Shown in pieces: positions 42,187 through 52,639 of a stretch of 64,000 bases of DNA. Within the stretch, counting starts at the first letter, position 1. Each line of letters opens with the position of its first letter. The stretch covers positions 3,410,001 to 3,474,000 of the forward strand of contig JACTVC010000003.1 of NCBI GenBank assembly GCA_018417955.1, written 5' to 3'. The notes beneath the pieces were generated by a model that worked only from the letters and a program-made list of their open reading frames with translations, was not told where the DNA came from and ran no database searches. The position numbers and the translations under genes are program-made. This DNA comes from Laccaria trichodermophora (Eukaryota > Basidiomycota > Agaricomycetes > Agaricales > Hydnangiaceae).

Positions 42187-42925
42187 TGTTATAGTACCAT
42201 CCTTTCCTACTTACCTTATCCCTACTACAAGTTCCCTCTCATTCAATTAGGATTATCTACTGACTTATTTAAATTCATAGTCTTCATATACTCAGCCTAT
42301 TTAGGTAGCATACCCGAATTCTATGTGACTTAACTTGGAATTGCTTGACACGACCGCATCGTTTGGCTCGACACTGTTTGGCATACAAGTGGTAACCAAA
42401 CAGGAGACTAGCAAACAACACAAAGAACAAAGACTCCCAATCCGGGAGCGGTTGACAAAACCTGAACGCAACAGAAGGTTCTCTAACCTTCTGTCAGGAT
42501 CCAGAATCTGTACAGTAGTATATAGTCTGTAAGGATCAAAGAATACATTCTAACTTTTATCCCCAATACTTGCGTGACCTTAAGATCTTGAATTAAGACT
42601 AAGTCATCGTCTAAGAACTACTTGATAAGGCGTTAAGCTATCAATCAAGTTCAATCTCAAATGTTAACGTCATAGAGACTAACTAGCACTTTAGATTCAT
42701 GACGGTTTGATCAGACATTTCACGTTCGATCTGTTCATGCTCTGCACGGTCTGACTGTTCAATCACATCACGGACTCACGTGATCTGGGAATACTTCAAC
42801 GTACTCAAGCCCTCGTACTTACTCATGTGCAAGAGCTTCAATCTGTAAGTTCTTATTCTAAACAAAATCACTAACATATTATATTCGCAGGAATATACCA
42901 ATGTGAGAGTAAATGAACTCTAACA
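42187..42925 (+). repeat. Long terminal repeat of a further retrotransposon
   Basis: The segment begins TGTTATAG and ends CTCTAACA, near-perfect inverted ends of TG...CA type. One base later comes TTGGTGGACACACTGGGAA, a plausible primer binding site that starts TGG. A TATATAG string lies near 42522. A GTAAGT ... CTAAC ... GCAG intron-like segment lies near the end (about 42847-42892). No second LTR is in the window, so this is a 5' LTR whose element is truncated at about 43296 by the next repeat. Confidence 0.6.
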
Positions 42926-43103
42926 TTGGTGGACACACTGGGAACTCTATTTCCCTACGTTCGCGTCAGCATCCATGCAACCAATTGAACAAGGGATCGA
43001 GATCTCTTCCGTCGCCAACCAACAGAACAATTCACACCCACACAACACACCCTATTTCCCCATGTGATCTTTCCTCACCCCATCAAATCGCTAAATTGCA
43101 AAT

Positions 43104-43295
43104 ATGCCTGCAGCAGGCTCTACAGACAATACATACAAATTGTCTAAATCAGGAAGGAAGACAAACAATTCACAATCAACCAGAATGATAGGAGGAACAA
43201 GCAATATCCCTACTTCCGGAACAATGAACACGCCTCACAGCAAAGAGACCAAACTGGAAACAAGCACACAGAACATATTTACACCAGGTATGCCA
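43104..43295 (+). pseudogene. Start of a gag-like ORF, truncated
   Basis: ATG at 43104 follows the LTR and primer site by about 180 bases and opens a frame rich in Ser, Thr and Asn (PAAGSTDNTYKLSKSGRK onward). The frame is cut by the terminus of the repeat that begins near 43296. Disordered Ser/Thr-rich starts are common in fungal gag genes, but nothing diagnostic remains, so this rests on position. Confidence 0.4.
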
Positions 43296-45487
43296 GACCA
43301 CTAGTAGCTGCAATGTATTTAAAATACATAAGGCAAATGCTTGCACAGATATTTAATTGTAGCCAAGGAAATCTATGATATGAAATGGTGTGGCAAATAT
43401 ATAAAATCTATGTCTTTCTCTGCCAGCCCTATATTTCTTTCTCTACCTAGGCTGATGTTTTATCTATTTCTTTCCCCCATTCACTCATTTCTTTGGTTGC
43501 CTAGGCTGATGTTTTAGCCATTTCTTTCCCTCCCAGCCCTATATTTCTTTGCTTGCCTAGGCTGATGTTTTAGATATTTCTTTGGCTGCCTAGGCCGATG
43601 TTTTAGCCATTTATTTCCCTCCAGCCCTATATTTCTTTGCTTGCCTAGGCTGATGTTTTATCTATTTCTTTGATTGCCTAGGCCAATGTTTTAGATATTT
43701 CTTTCTCTCCCAGCCCTATATTTCTTTGCTTGCCTAGGCTGATGTTTTAGATATTTCTTTGGCTGCCTAGGCCGATGTTTTAGCCATTTCTTTCCCTCCC
43801 AGCCCTATATTTCTTTGGTTGCCTAGGCTGATGTTTTAGATATTTCTTTCTCTCCCAGCCCTATATTTCTTTGCTTGCCTAGGCTGATGTTTTAGATATT
43901 TCTTTGGCTGCCTACGCCGATGTTTCAGCTATTTCTTTGGTTGCCTAGGCCTATATTTTAGCTATTTCTTTCCCTCCCAGCCATACATTTCTTTGCTTGC
44001 CTAGGCCTATGTTTTATCAATTTCTTTCCTCCCATTCACCTATTTCTTTCCCTCCCAGCCACATATTTCTTTGCTTGCCTAGGCCGATGTTTTAGCTATT
44101 TCTTTCTTTCCCAGGCTGCATTTCCAAATATGGTAATGCACAGTTTTTAAACTGGGAAATGGAAATAAAATGGCAGAAAATTCTGGGCCAAAAATGGGGT
44201 GGTGCTCACTGTTGTTGATGACATGGAGCATTGGTCTAGAGTGGTCTTCCAAATTTGTAAAGCTACCCAAAAATACCCAGAAAAAATATACAGATGGTGG
44301 CTAGGATATCAGGCACTGCTTTCAGGGATGTGAAGCATCCACTCTGAACTTCTCGCATAGCTGAAGCCAAGAGGGAAGGAGGAGGCAAGAATGGGTGGAT
44401 CTGGGATCAACACCCATGAGTGAGCAATGAGCAGTTACAAGATACTCAGCTGGCCCAACATGATTATGCATACTGTAGGAAGTACAGATATACAAAGCAC
44501 TACATGTAGTGCAAGAGGATAGCAAGACTGCTGACAAGATGGTGGTTCAAGACAAAAGATCAATAATTTATGTAAGATATCCAAATCTAGCTATATACCA
44601 TTGTTTGACTATGGCCTCTGGGCATTCCCTTCCAATCCTATATCACAAGGGTCCACCATATATATCCAAAAAAGAAAATATCCTCAGGATGCCAAAAGTG
44701 GAAGAAACCAATGATACATATACTGGCTGATCAGGAGGGTGGTCACATGACCAATTTCCCCAAGTGGTCAAAACAAAAAAAGTTGTAGCCCTGCACTGTA
44801 GCTTTCCAAATCTGTTTGAATTATGTCCTAGAGTGCTCCTGTTATGGAGATATGTTGATAAAGATCTTTCTGACCACTGGCTTTTTTCAACCTTTTGCAA
44901 TTTTCTCCATGAGAACAATCTAATTTCAACACATTCAGAAAGCTAAGAGGAGGTGCTGCAATGATTGTGTCATGGGAAATTTCACCTAAAAAGGAAAGTG
45001 CATCCCTAAGCTTAGCTTGAACCATTGTAGTAGACCTAACTGCTGTAATCAAAGAAGTGGATACTACAAACCTATATTCAGCTGTTTGCAGTCTTTGGTT
45101 GTCTGTTAGTAGATATTGTAGTCCATAACTGATTTTTGTAGTCTATCTGAAGTATTTTTTAGTCTGGCATTGTCAATTTCCTGTTTTTTTACCAATCTTT
45201 GTAGTCTTTTGTAGTTTATTGGTAAACTTTGTAGTCAATATCCAACTTTTTGTAGTCTGTGGTTGTGTGTTAGTAGATATTGGAGTCTGTGACTGATTTT
45301 TGTAGTCTATCTGGAGTCTTTTTTAGTCTGTCATTGTCAATTTCCTGTTTTCTTAAAAGGGATGCACTTTCCTTTTTAGGTGAAATTTCCCATGACACAA
45401 TCATTGCAGCACCTCCTCTTAGCTTTCTGAATGTGTTGAAATTAGATTGTTCTCATGGAGAAAATTGCAAAAGGTTGAAAAAAGCCA
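43296..45487 (-). mobile_element. Element A-family repeat, copy D, with internal inverted core
   Basis: The left terminus (GACCACTAGTAGCTGC ... ATAAGGCAAATGC) resembles the left terminus of the big palindrome. Next come a 'ttgcctaggctgatgtttta' array (about 43390-44110), a unique part, and the core in reverse (to 45007). The segment 44878-45007 is repeated in inverted orientation at 45357-45487, enclosing a 'gtagtctatctg' minisatellite. This is a small-scale version of the palindrome at 53235-58389. The repeat truncates the gag-like frame on its left and abuts coding sequence on its right. Confidence 0.65.
43390..44110 (+). repeat. 'cctaggctgatgttttagatatttctttg' tandem array
   Basis: About 70 bp composite units repeat 'ccctatatttctttgcttgc', 'ctaggctgatgttttagata' and 'tttctttccctcccagcc'. 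A shorter version is at 49080-49490 within the second copy of the same element, missing about 290 bp of units. Confidence 0.9.
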
Positions 45488-45713
45488 CCGTTCTGTATAT
45501 CTCCATTGGTCGTAACCAGCTGATGATTCGTCAGAAAGGAACCCATGTATGGTACAATATGTGTATCGGCGGCCTCCAGTATGCAACAGTAGACTCCACC
45601 GGCAGGTTGCCAGACGTGAGCAATCCCCTTTGTACTTCGTTTTTCCCACTAACATGGTGATTAGGGGACGATACTCTTGACCATCATCGATGACGACGGC
45701 GAGAGGGTTACCT
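45481..45713 (+). pseudogene. Two exon fragments of an unidentified gene, cut by repeat D
   Basis: Directly after the inverted core the frame reads LYISIGRNQLMIRQKGTHVW and GGLQYATVDSTGRLPD. A GTGAGC...TTAG intron (about 45619-45665) joins it in frame to GTILTIIDDDGERVTLP. The codon pattern and splice fit look like genuine coding sequence whose 5' part was lost to the repeat. The frame then ends or meets another donor (GTACGT). It may be the N-terminal region of the dioxygenase gene that follows, or a separate gene; I cannot tell. Confidence 0.5.
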
Positions 45714-45966
45714 TACCGTACGTCCTTTTTACTCTATCCAAACGCCATTTCACCTATTACGAAAGGGCATGTGGTGTAACACGGGTCTCTTAATACATCA
45801 TACCATTACTACCTGTATCTTTTTCAAAAAAAAATTCATGTCGAGCCTTGTTTGAAAGCCCGGATGAGCAGAAAGTAGTTGGCTGATCTGAAAGGCCTGG
45901 CGCAACCGGACAGGAAAGACGCCGATCCTATCCTAATTATAGTATGACCCTGACAGACCTGGAATT

Positions 45967-47170
45967 ATGTCCCTGTTCTACATAATAAATAAATCCATGC
46001 CCGAGCCTCATGTTTTGCCAGTTAAAAGTGTCAAAAATCCTTTTTTTTTGTTCATGACTGCCCCAGATTTCTTTCAATATACAAGGGATCTAGCTCGATA
46101 CTTCAGAGGCCGGTTGCGGTCTTTACATAGCCCAAGCATTCCTCGTCCTGCTCCACCACCATGGTTGGAGCCGGAGGCCCAAGCATCTGTTGAAAGGGTA
46201 ATTAACATGCTTGAAGAAGCATTCAAATCTTCATGTATGTTTCACTTCTAGCCGGCCGATCTTGACTAAGTTGTGGACAGATACGACTACTTGGGACGTC
46301 CGGGACTATGCTGCAGACTTGTCACCAAGACAGAGTGGAAGCAATGAGGAGTTGGAGAAGAAACTTTTGGCACGATTCCCACCGATCTACGAAACAGCCA
46401 GGTCCGGTATCCCCTACCTCGATCAACCATGCCATATAACCGACCTGCAGGGTCACATTTTACTTTGGTACTTTCCTCAAATGTTCTCAGAACAGCTTCG
46501 GGTAATTACTTTCACTTCATTACGCCCTCAGACTTTCCTCACTTTACTAGACATTTATTTGGGATCACACAGGTTCTTTGAGCCCCAAAAAGAGAAGTAA
46601 TGGGAGTTGGCAGGATCACCACCCCGAGAATGAAAGGGTCACTGGGATTGTAAATTTATCACCCAGCTGGTTTTCTCAAGGACATGAAGGTCCCGAGGAT
46701 CCACTACACGCGTCAGCCGATATTCAGGAACCTGCCAATTCAACTTACCTTGGGAATCTTGTATTGGCCAATGCAATTGTTGGCGCAATCTATGCCATCG
46801 TACAACCCGATCTTTTTGAGTCCGGTTTAGCCGCCTTCAAGAAGCTTGCTGATCATGCCGAGGCATTGGATGATCCTATTAATATTGCTCTTCACGTTTG
46901 GGCCACTCCTTTCACTGGTCTTTCAGTCATCCTGAACCGAGAGACGATCGATCACCGAGATCTAAAGGGGTATAGGGAGTCTTTTGACTTGTTGCTAACC
47001 ATCGGAAACTACAAAGGAGGCTGGTGTCACTTAGCCGGGCTCGGGTTTAGCCTTGTTTATGACCCTGGGACGGTTGTTGCCCTGGCTGGCAATGTTTTAC
47101 AACATGGTGTTTGTCCTGTACTGGGTGACCGGGCCTGTTTAGCTCACTTTTGGCACAAAAAGGTTGAGGA
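45967..47170 (+). pseudogene. TET/JBP-family 2OG-Fe(II) dioxygenase gene, frame-damaged and 3'-truncated
   Basis: In the family these enzymes oxidise 5-methylcytosine or thymine in DNA using Fe(II) and 2-oxoglutarate. The frame around 45967 gives PHVLPVKSVKN and VERVINMLEEAF, a second frame gives TDTTTWDVRDYAADLS and GHILLWYFPQMFSEQLR, and a third gives GIVNLSPSWFSQGHEG through to the end. The catalytic part reads ILNRETIDHRDLKGYR (metal-binding HxD, His at 46953, Asp at 46959), then VYDPGTVVALAGNVLQHGV (distal His at 47103) and GDRACLAHF (2OG-binding Arg at 47130). Distance and order fit the fungal TET/JBP group. Frame breaks near 46245 and 46575 are only partly explained by introns. The C-terminus is cut by the TIR element starting near 47168. 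All metal and 2OG ligands are still present, so decay is recent. Confidence 0.75.
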
Positions 47171-48548
47171 CTTTACACTCCTCCACATATTCTGGTTGGA
47201 CTCCAGATGGACTCTGGCAGACTCCAGATGGACTCCGGCAGACTCCAGATGGATTACTGCTGTTCATCCAGATTTTTTCTTTGGTGGCAACCCAGCCAAA
47301 TGTTAGTCTAGGATCCACCTGGACTCCAGGTCCACCATCTGGACTGCATGGACTCCACCTCATAACACAGTCAACCAGCCAGACTCCATATGGAGTCCAG
47401 CAAGAGTTTACAATTTCTGTTTATTTATTATTGTTATTATTAGACCAGAAAAAAAGAATGCCATAGCCAGGAATTGAACACTCAATCACTTGGGCAGCTA
47501 TTACTACCACAATAAACCACTACACCATGAAGGCTTTATTAGCCCTATAATATTTACACATCATATACCCTCGCTCCCGGCACGTTCCGAAAGCACGTTG
47601 GCTTTGTTGCCGCGTCGTTGTCTTTTGTCTTCCCACCACCACCTTCCCACAACCTTCTCACCATCTCCAACCTCGTTCGACACATCCAACCACCATACCT
47701 CGTCCAAACCGACCTCACGACAACGGCAACCCCACGCAACAATACCACACCCCAGCAACAGCCCACAACCACCACTGAGGCTGATGACAAGCACCACCCA
47801 CGACACGATGACGTGTCAACGAAACGCAACAACGACAACACGCGACGCCGACGACACATGACGACAACAACGCGACACGCGACGACAACGACAACGACGA
47901 CACGCGACGTCGATGACACACAAGGACAACGACACGCGACGACGACGACACGCGAGGACAACGACACGCGACAACGACGACGACACGCCACGACGACGAC
48001 GACACGCGAGATGTGACAACGGCGACACGCGACGACGACGAACAGCCGCCCTGGAACGCCCTCCATTTCTCTTTCCCTCCTTTCCCTCCCCCTCCATTCC
48101 TCTCTCCCTTCTCCCTTTCCCTCCCCCCTCCATTCCTCTCTCCCTTCTCCCTTCCTTTGCCTCCCCCTCCATTCCTCTCTACCCCCTCCCTATTTCCCTT
48201 TCTCCCTTTCCCTCCCTCCATTCCTGATCACCACTCCCACCCCCCCCCCCCACTCCTTCCCCCCTCTCTGTAACATAGAATGTAGTAAAATCAACTTATG
48301 TAGTTGCTAATATACTTCAATTTTCTTTGTCTCATGAAATCTAAGTATCTCAATTATCAACTTAAGGTCTAAGTCTGGTGGAATCCAGACAGAGTATACA
48401 GACTCCAGATAGACTCCACCTGGATGATCCAGAAATATAGACATTTGATTGTATGATAGTTGGGCTCCATTTGGACTCTGGAAATCCAGCTGGAGTCTGC
48501 CAGAGTCCATCTGGAGTTCAACTGGACTATGTGGGGGAGTGTAAAGTA
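47168..48548. mobile_element. 1.38 kb TIR element related to the one in pol
   Basis: The ends are inverted: left GACTTTACACTCCTCCACAT, right (reverse complement) GTACTTTACACTCCCCCACA. Both are followed by 'gactccagatggactc' minisatellites. The interior repeats the plan of 5617-7231: a CGACGACGACA-type block (about 47700-48050) and a long pyrimidine tract (about 48060-48260). I found no flanking target duplication, so one end may have been rearranged after insertion. ORFs in the low-complexity blocks are artefacts. Confidence 0.75.
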
Positions 48549-48967
48549 CACAATAGTTCCCTTAAAATATCCATCTCCTCCTTGAATACTTCCCTTTGCT
48601 CTTTACACGATATGATCTTTCCGTAAGAGCTGTATATAGGCCGTCGTAAACCAGCCTCTCCTAGTTGTAAGGCTTGTCTGTGTTGCCCTCCCATAGCGAA
48701 GATCTTTTCTGATCTGTCAAGCCCTGTATCAGTAATGTTCTCCCCAAACAAGGAGAATGGCATGCAAGCTGGAAACTCCACTAATACCTCCTTGTACGAT
48801 CCGCGATCGGGGAGGTCTTCGGGAGCAAATGGTGCTCCTAGATCTACAAGATCTTCAACCTCAGGGCGTTCAGGTTCAACCACTTCTGGGATGCGTGATG
48901 GTTGATCTTGCGCTGTTTGAAATGATAGTGCATCAGGAATGTCTAGTAGTTCTTCGATCGTGTCTGG
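48549..48967 (-). pseudogene. Fragment of an unidentified minus-strand gene
   Basis: An open minus-strand frame of about 140 codons reads SPDTIEELLDIPDALSFQTA, then an acidic Pro-rich segment (VEPERPEVEDLVDLGAPFAP) and EQREVFKEEMDILRELL. It is bounded on both sides by mobile elements (end of the TIR element at 48548, start of repeat copy D' at 48968), so both ends are missing. Balanced composition suggests real coding DNA. No family recognised. Confidence 0.45.
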
Positions 48968-50256
48968 CGAGTGGTAGCTACAACTTATATGATATACATA
49001 AGGCAAATGCCTGCACAGATATTTAATTGTAGCCAAGGAAATCTATGATATGAAATGGTGTGGCAAATATATGAAATCTATGTCTTTCTCTGCCAGCCCT
49101 ATATTTCTTTGCTTGCCTAGGCTGATGTTTTAGATATTTCTTTGGCTGCCTAGGCCGATGTTTTAGCCATTTCTTTCCCTCCCAGCCCTATATTTCTTTG
49201 GTTGCCTAGGCTGATGTTTTAGATATTTCTTTCTCTCCCAGCCCTATATTTCTTTGCTTGCCTAGGCTGATGTTTTAGATATTTCTTTGGCTGCCTACGC
49301 CGATGTTTCAGCTATTTCTTTGGTTGCCTAGGCCTATATTTTAGCTATTTCTTTCCCTCCCAGCCATACATTTCTTTGCTTGCCTAGGCCTATGTTTTAT
49401 CAATTTCTTTCCTCCCATTCACCTATTTCTTTCCCTCCCAGCCACATATTTCTTTGCTTGCCTAGGCCGATGTTTTAGCTATTTCTTTCTTTCCCAGGCT
49501 GCATTTCCAAATATGGTAATGCACAGTTTTTAAACTGGGAAATGGAAATAAAATGGCAGAAAATTCTGGGCCAAAAATGGGGTGGTGCTCACTGTTGTTG
49601 ATGACATGGAGCATTGGTCTAGAGTGGTCTTCCAAATTTGTAAAGCTACCCAAAAATACCCAGAAAAAATATACAGATGGTGGCTAGGATATCAGGCACT
49701 GCTTTCAGGGATGTGAAGCATCCACTCTGAACTTCTCGCATAGCTGAAGCCAAGAGGGAAGGAGGAGGCAAGAATGGGTGGATCTGGGATCAACACCCAT
49801 GAGTGAGCAATGAGCAGTTACAAGATACTCAGCTGGCCCAACATGATTATGCATACTGTAGGAAGTACAGATATACAAAGCACTACATGTAGTGCAAGAG
49901 GATAGCAAGACTGCTGACAAGATGGTGGTTCAAGACAAAAGATCAATAATTTATGTAAGATATCCAAATCTAGCTATATACCATTGTTTGACTATGGCCT
50001 CTGGGCATTCCCTTCCAATCCTATATCACAAGGGTCCACCATATATATCCAAAAAAGAAAATATCCTCAGGATGCCAAAAGTGGAAGAAACCAATGATAC
50101 ATATACTGGCTGATCAGGAGGGTGGTCACATGACCAATTTCCCCAAGTGGTCAAAACAAAAAAAGTTGTAGCCCTGCACTGTAGCTTTCCAAATCTGTTT
50201 GAATTATGTCCTAGAGTGCTCCTGTTGTGGAGATATGTTGATAAAGATCTTTCTGA
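48968..50256 (-). mobile_element. Second copy (D') of the 43.3 kb repeat
   Basis: The stretch from 'ataaggcaaatgc' near 49000 to 'ctttctgac' at 50256 repeats 43327-44873 almost base for base. Translations of 44079-44270 and 44509-44730 are identical to 49462-49653 and 49892-50113, at a constant offset of 5,383. The tandem block is about 290 bp shorter here. The copy stops where the reverse core would continue, and unrelated sequence follows. Orientation is the same as copy D, so the pair are direct repeats bracketing the dioxygenase relic. Confidence 0.9.
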
Positions 50257-50507
50257 CGTAGGGGTTGGGTGGAGGGATACCCAACAGACCCCAGATTGTC
50301 ATGGGGGTGAAGTTATTCATGTCGCAGATGAGGGGGGTGAAGATGGGTCCTTGAAATGTGAGAGGGTTTTTAAAGGGGGAAACACGCATGTTTTCAGGTT
50401 AAATTACAACCCTCGATGCAACCCTATATCAGAAGCATAAACGATGGTGGCACGAGCCTCGAGGCCAAGGCTGTCTTGCAAAAGAGTTGAAAGAGTCATA
50501 AACATAA

Positions 50508-50576
50508 GCATGGCCGGGGATTGAACCTGGAAGCTGGGGATTCAACCCGGAAGCCAACTCTACCATTAGACCATGC
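50508..50576 (-). tRNA. tRNA-like gene or pseudogene (possible Gly-UCC)
   Basis: On the minus strand a 7 bp acceptor stem can form between GCATGGT and GCCATGC. An A-box-like TGGTCTAATGG and a B-box GGTTCAATCCC are in place. A 5 bp anticodon stem GTTGG/CCAGC is possible, with a loop that starts CTTCC and is about nine bases too long. The D arm is short by two or three bases. It may be a tRNA pseudogene or the head of a SINE; I would not count it as functional. Confidence 0.4.
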
Positions 50577-50879
50577 CGACCTCCAAAAATTGTTGGTAAA
50601 TCTGGGATAAGGGGTGAATTCTTGATTTCGTACTCCAATTGGTCTTATGTCCGGGCCCAGCTTGGACTGTAGTTTAAATGCCGAACAAGTCAGTGCTGAG
50701 TTTACAGGACCGGGTTCAATCGCACCCGAACAAGTCACTGTTATCAAGCTATTAGACATGGTTGTCAGCTAAGTTACATTTTTTTGCCATCGACTTGGCC
50801 ACCGGGTTGTCTTATGCACCAGGTTCACCCCCCGAACAAGTCAGTGCCAAGCTTCGACACCCTAATTCAGTCTGCCCTG

Positions 50880-52540
50880 GGCTCAAATCCCGAATGGCTT
50901 AGTGGTTGAGGTGTGAGGTGTACGTAGTGTATCTATGTATGCCCTGGGTTCAAATCCCAGACAAACTTTTTACTTGCTGCTATTAGAGTGACATGGTTGG
51001 CAGGTAATAAATACTGACCGACATTGTCTTCAATGTTGGCTTGGCTTAGTGGATAAGCTGGGAGGTATACATCATGTATCCCTGGGTTCGAATCCCGGAA
51101 GTCACTTGTCGCAGCTCTTGCGAGTAACATGCAAAAATTTTACTAATCAATGCTCGTTTGCATCATCTAGTCCCTAGAACAGGTTGTCTTCTGCCGAGAG
51201 TGGGTAGTAAGTTACAAGGTACCGAGCGTGCATATCTTAGACCGAGAACGGGTAAAGTTAAAAAAGTGCCGAGCTTGTGTGTGTAGTATGCCTGGGTTTA
51301 AATCCAAAACAAGTCATGGCTTGGACGTCTTCAAAGTTTCATTGCTATTCGAGTGACATGGCCGGCAGGTAATAGATACTGACCTGCATCATCTTCCAAG
51401 GTTGGCTTGGCTTAGTGGTTAAGCTGGGAGGTGTATGTACTATATGTATGTATGTCCTGGGTTCAAATCCCAAACAAGCCATGTTTGCGTTTTGGAAAGT
51501 CTTTTACTTACTGCAGCTAAAAGATACTGACCGACCTGTATGCCCTGGGTTCAAATCCCAATTTTTTTTACTTACCGCCATTAGAGTGATATGGTCGTTA
51601 GATAAAACATACCGACCAACATTGTCTTCCAACGTTGGCTTGGCTTAGTGGATAAGACGGGAGGTATATGTCGTGTATCCCTGGGTTCGAATCCCCGAAG
51701 TCACTTGTCGCAGCTCTTGCGAGTAATGCTAAAATTTTACTAATCAATGCTCGTTTGCATCATCTAGTCCCTAGAACAGGTTGTGTTCTGCCAAGAGTGG
51801 GTCGTAAGTTACAAGATACCGAACATGTACATATCTTAGACCGAGAATGGGTAAAGTTGAAAAAGTGCTGAGCTTGTGTGTGTAGTATGTCCGGGTTCAA
51901 ATCCAAAACAAGTCATGGCTTGGACGTCTTGAAAATTTTATTGCTATTCGAGTGACATGGCCGGCAGGTAATAGATTCTGACCCACAGTATCTTCCAACG
52001 TTGGCTTGGCTTAGTGGTTAAGCTGGGAGGTGTACGTACTATATGTTGTCCTGGGTTCAAATCCCAAACAAGCCATGGTTCGCGTTTTGAAAAGTCTTTT
52101 ACTTACTGCAGCTAAAAGATACTGACCGGACCTGTATGCCCTGGGTTCAAATCCCAAATTTTTACTTACCGCCATTAGAGTGACATGGTCGTCAGGTAAA
52201 AGATACCGACCAACATTGTCTTGGAACATTGGCTTGGCTTAGTGGTTAAGCTTGGAGGTGTAGGTACTATATGTATGTATGCCATGGGTTCAAGTCCCGC
52301 ACAAGCCATGATTCGTATTTTGAAAAGTCTTTTACTGCAGCTAAAAGATACTGACCGACCTGTACGCGCTGGGTTCAAATCCCAAATTGTTTTACTTACC
52401 GCCCATTAGAGTGACATGGTCGTCAGGTAAAAGATGCCGACCAACAATGTCTTCCAACGTTGGCTTGGCTTAGTGGTTACACTGGGAGGTGTATGTCATG
52501 TATGTATGCCCTGGGTTTGAATCCCAGAAGTCACTTGCAG
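50880..52540 (+). repeat. Array of tRNA-like (SINE-type) units
   Basis: At least seven units contain TGGCTTAGTGG (A box TRGYNNARNNG) followed 35-50 bases later by GGTTCAAATCC or GGTTCGAATCC (B box), the internal RNA polymerase III promoter. Starts are near 50895, 51038, 51404, 51637, 52003, 52231 and 52462. Further B boxes without an A box occur near 51291, 51538, 51889, 52140 and 52370. A larger unit of about 600 bp ('caatgctcgtttgcatcatc' at about 51150 and 51750) has been duplicated. Units at 51404-51480, 52003-52074 and 52231-52307 close with ACAAGCC, complementary to their GGCTTGG start, so they can fold an acceptor-like stem; the others end GAAGTCAC. Confidence 0.8.
51404..51480 (+). 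repeat. tRNA-like unit with acceptor-type stem
   Basis: GGCTTGG at the start pairs with CAAGCC at the end; a 3 bp D-like stem CTT/AAG brackets AGTGGTT; TGGG/CCCA brackets TTCAAAT as a T arm. No convincing anticodon stem, so SINE-like rather than a decoding tRNA. Units at 52003-52074 and 52231-52307 are near copies. Confidence 0.6.
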
Positions 52541-52639
52541 CGATCACAGCTCTTGTTTTTTATATTTACTATGGATCAAGTTGAAAATTTGAACTATGGA
52601 GGTAAGTTCTGCCTGGTTTGCCTCTGCTCGGCTGCTAAC

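Noticed and set aside
45280..45660. 126-codon ORF spanning the repeat D border
   Set aside because: Its first half is non-coding repeat; only the part after 45481 looks like genuine exon sequence and is reported as such.
47554..48273. ORFs of up to 170 codons on both strands inside the TIR element
   Set aside because: Same reason: repetitive CGA/TCG and CT-rich DNA opens all frames; no domain content.
47168..48548. Flanking target duplication for this TIR element
   Set aside because: I compared the 12 bases on each side (…AAAGGTTGAG and ACACAATAGTTC) and found no convincing match.
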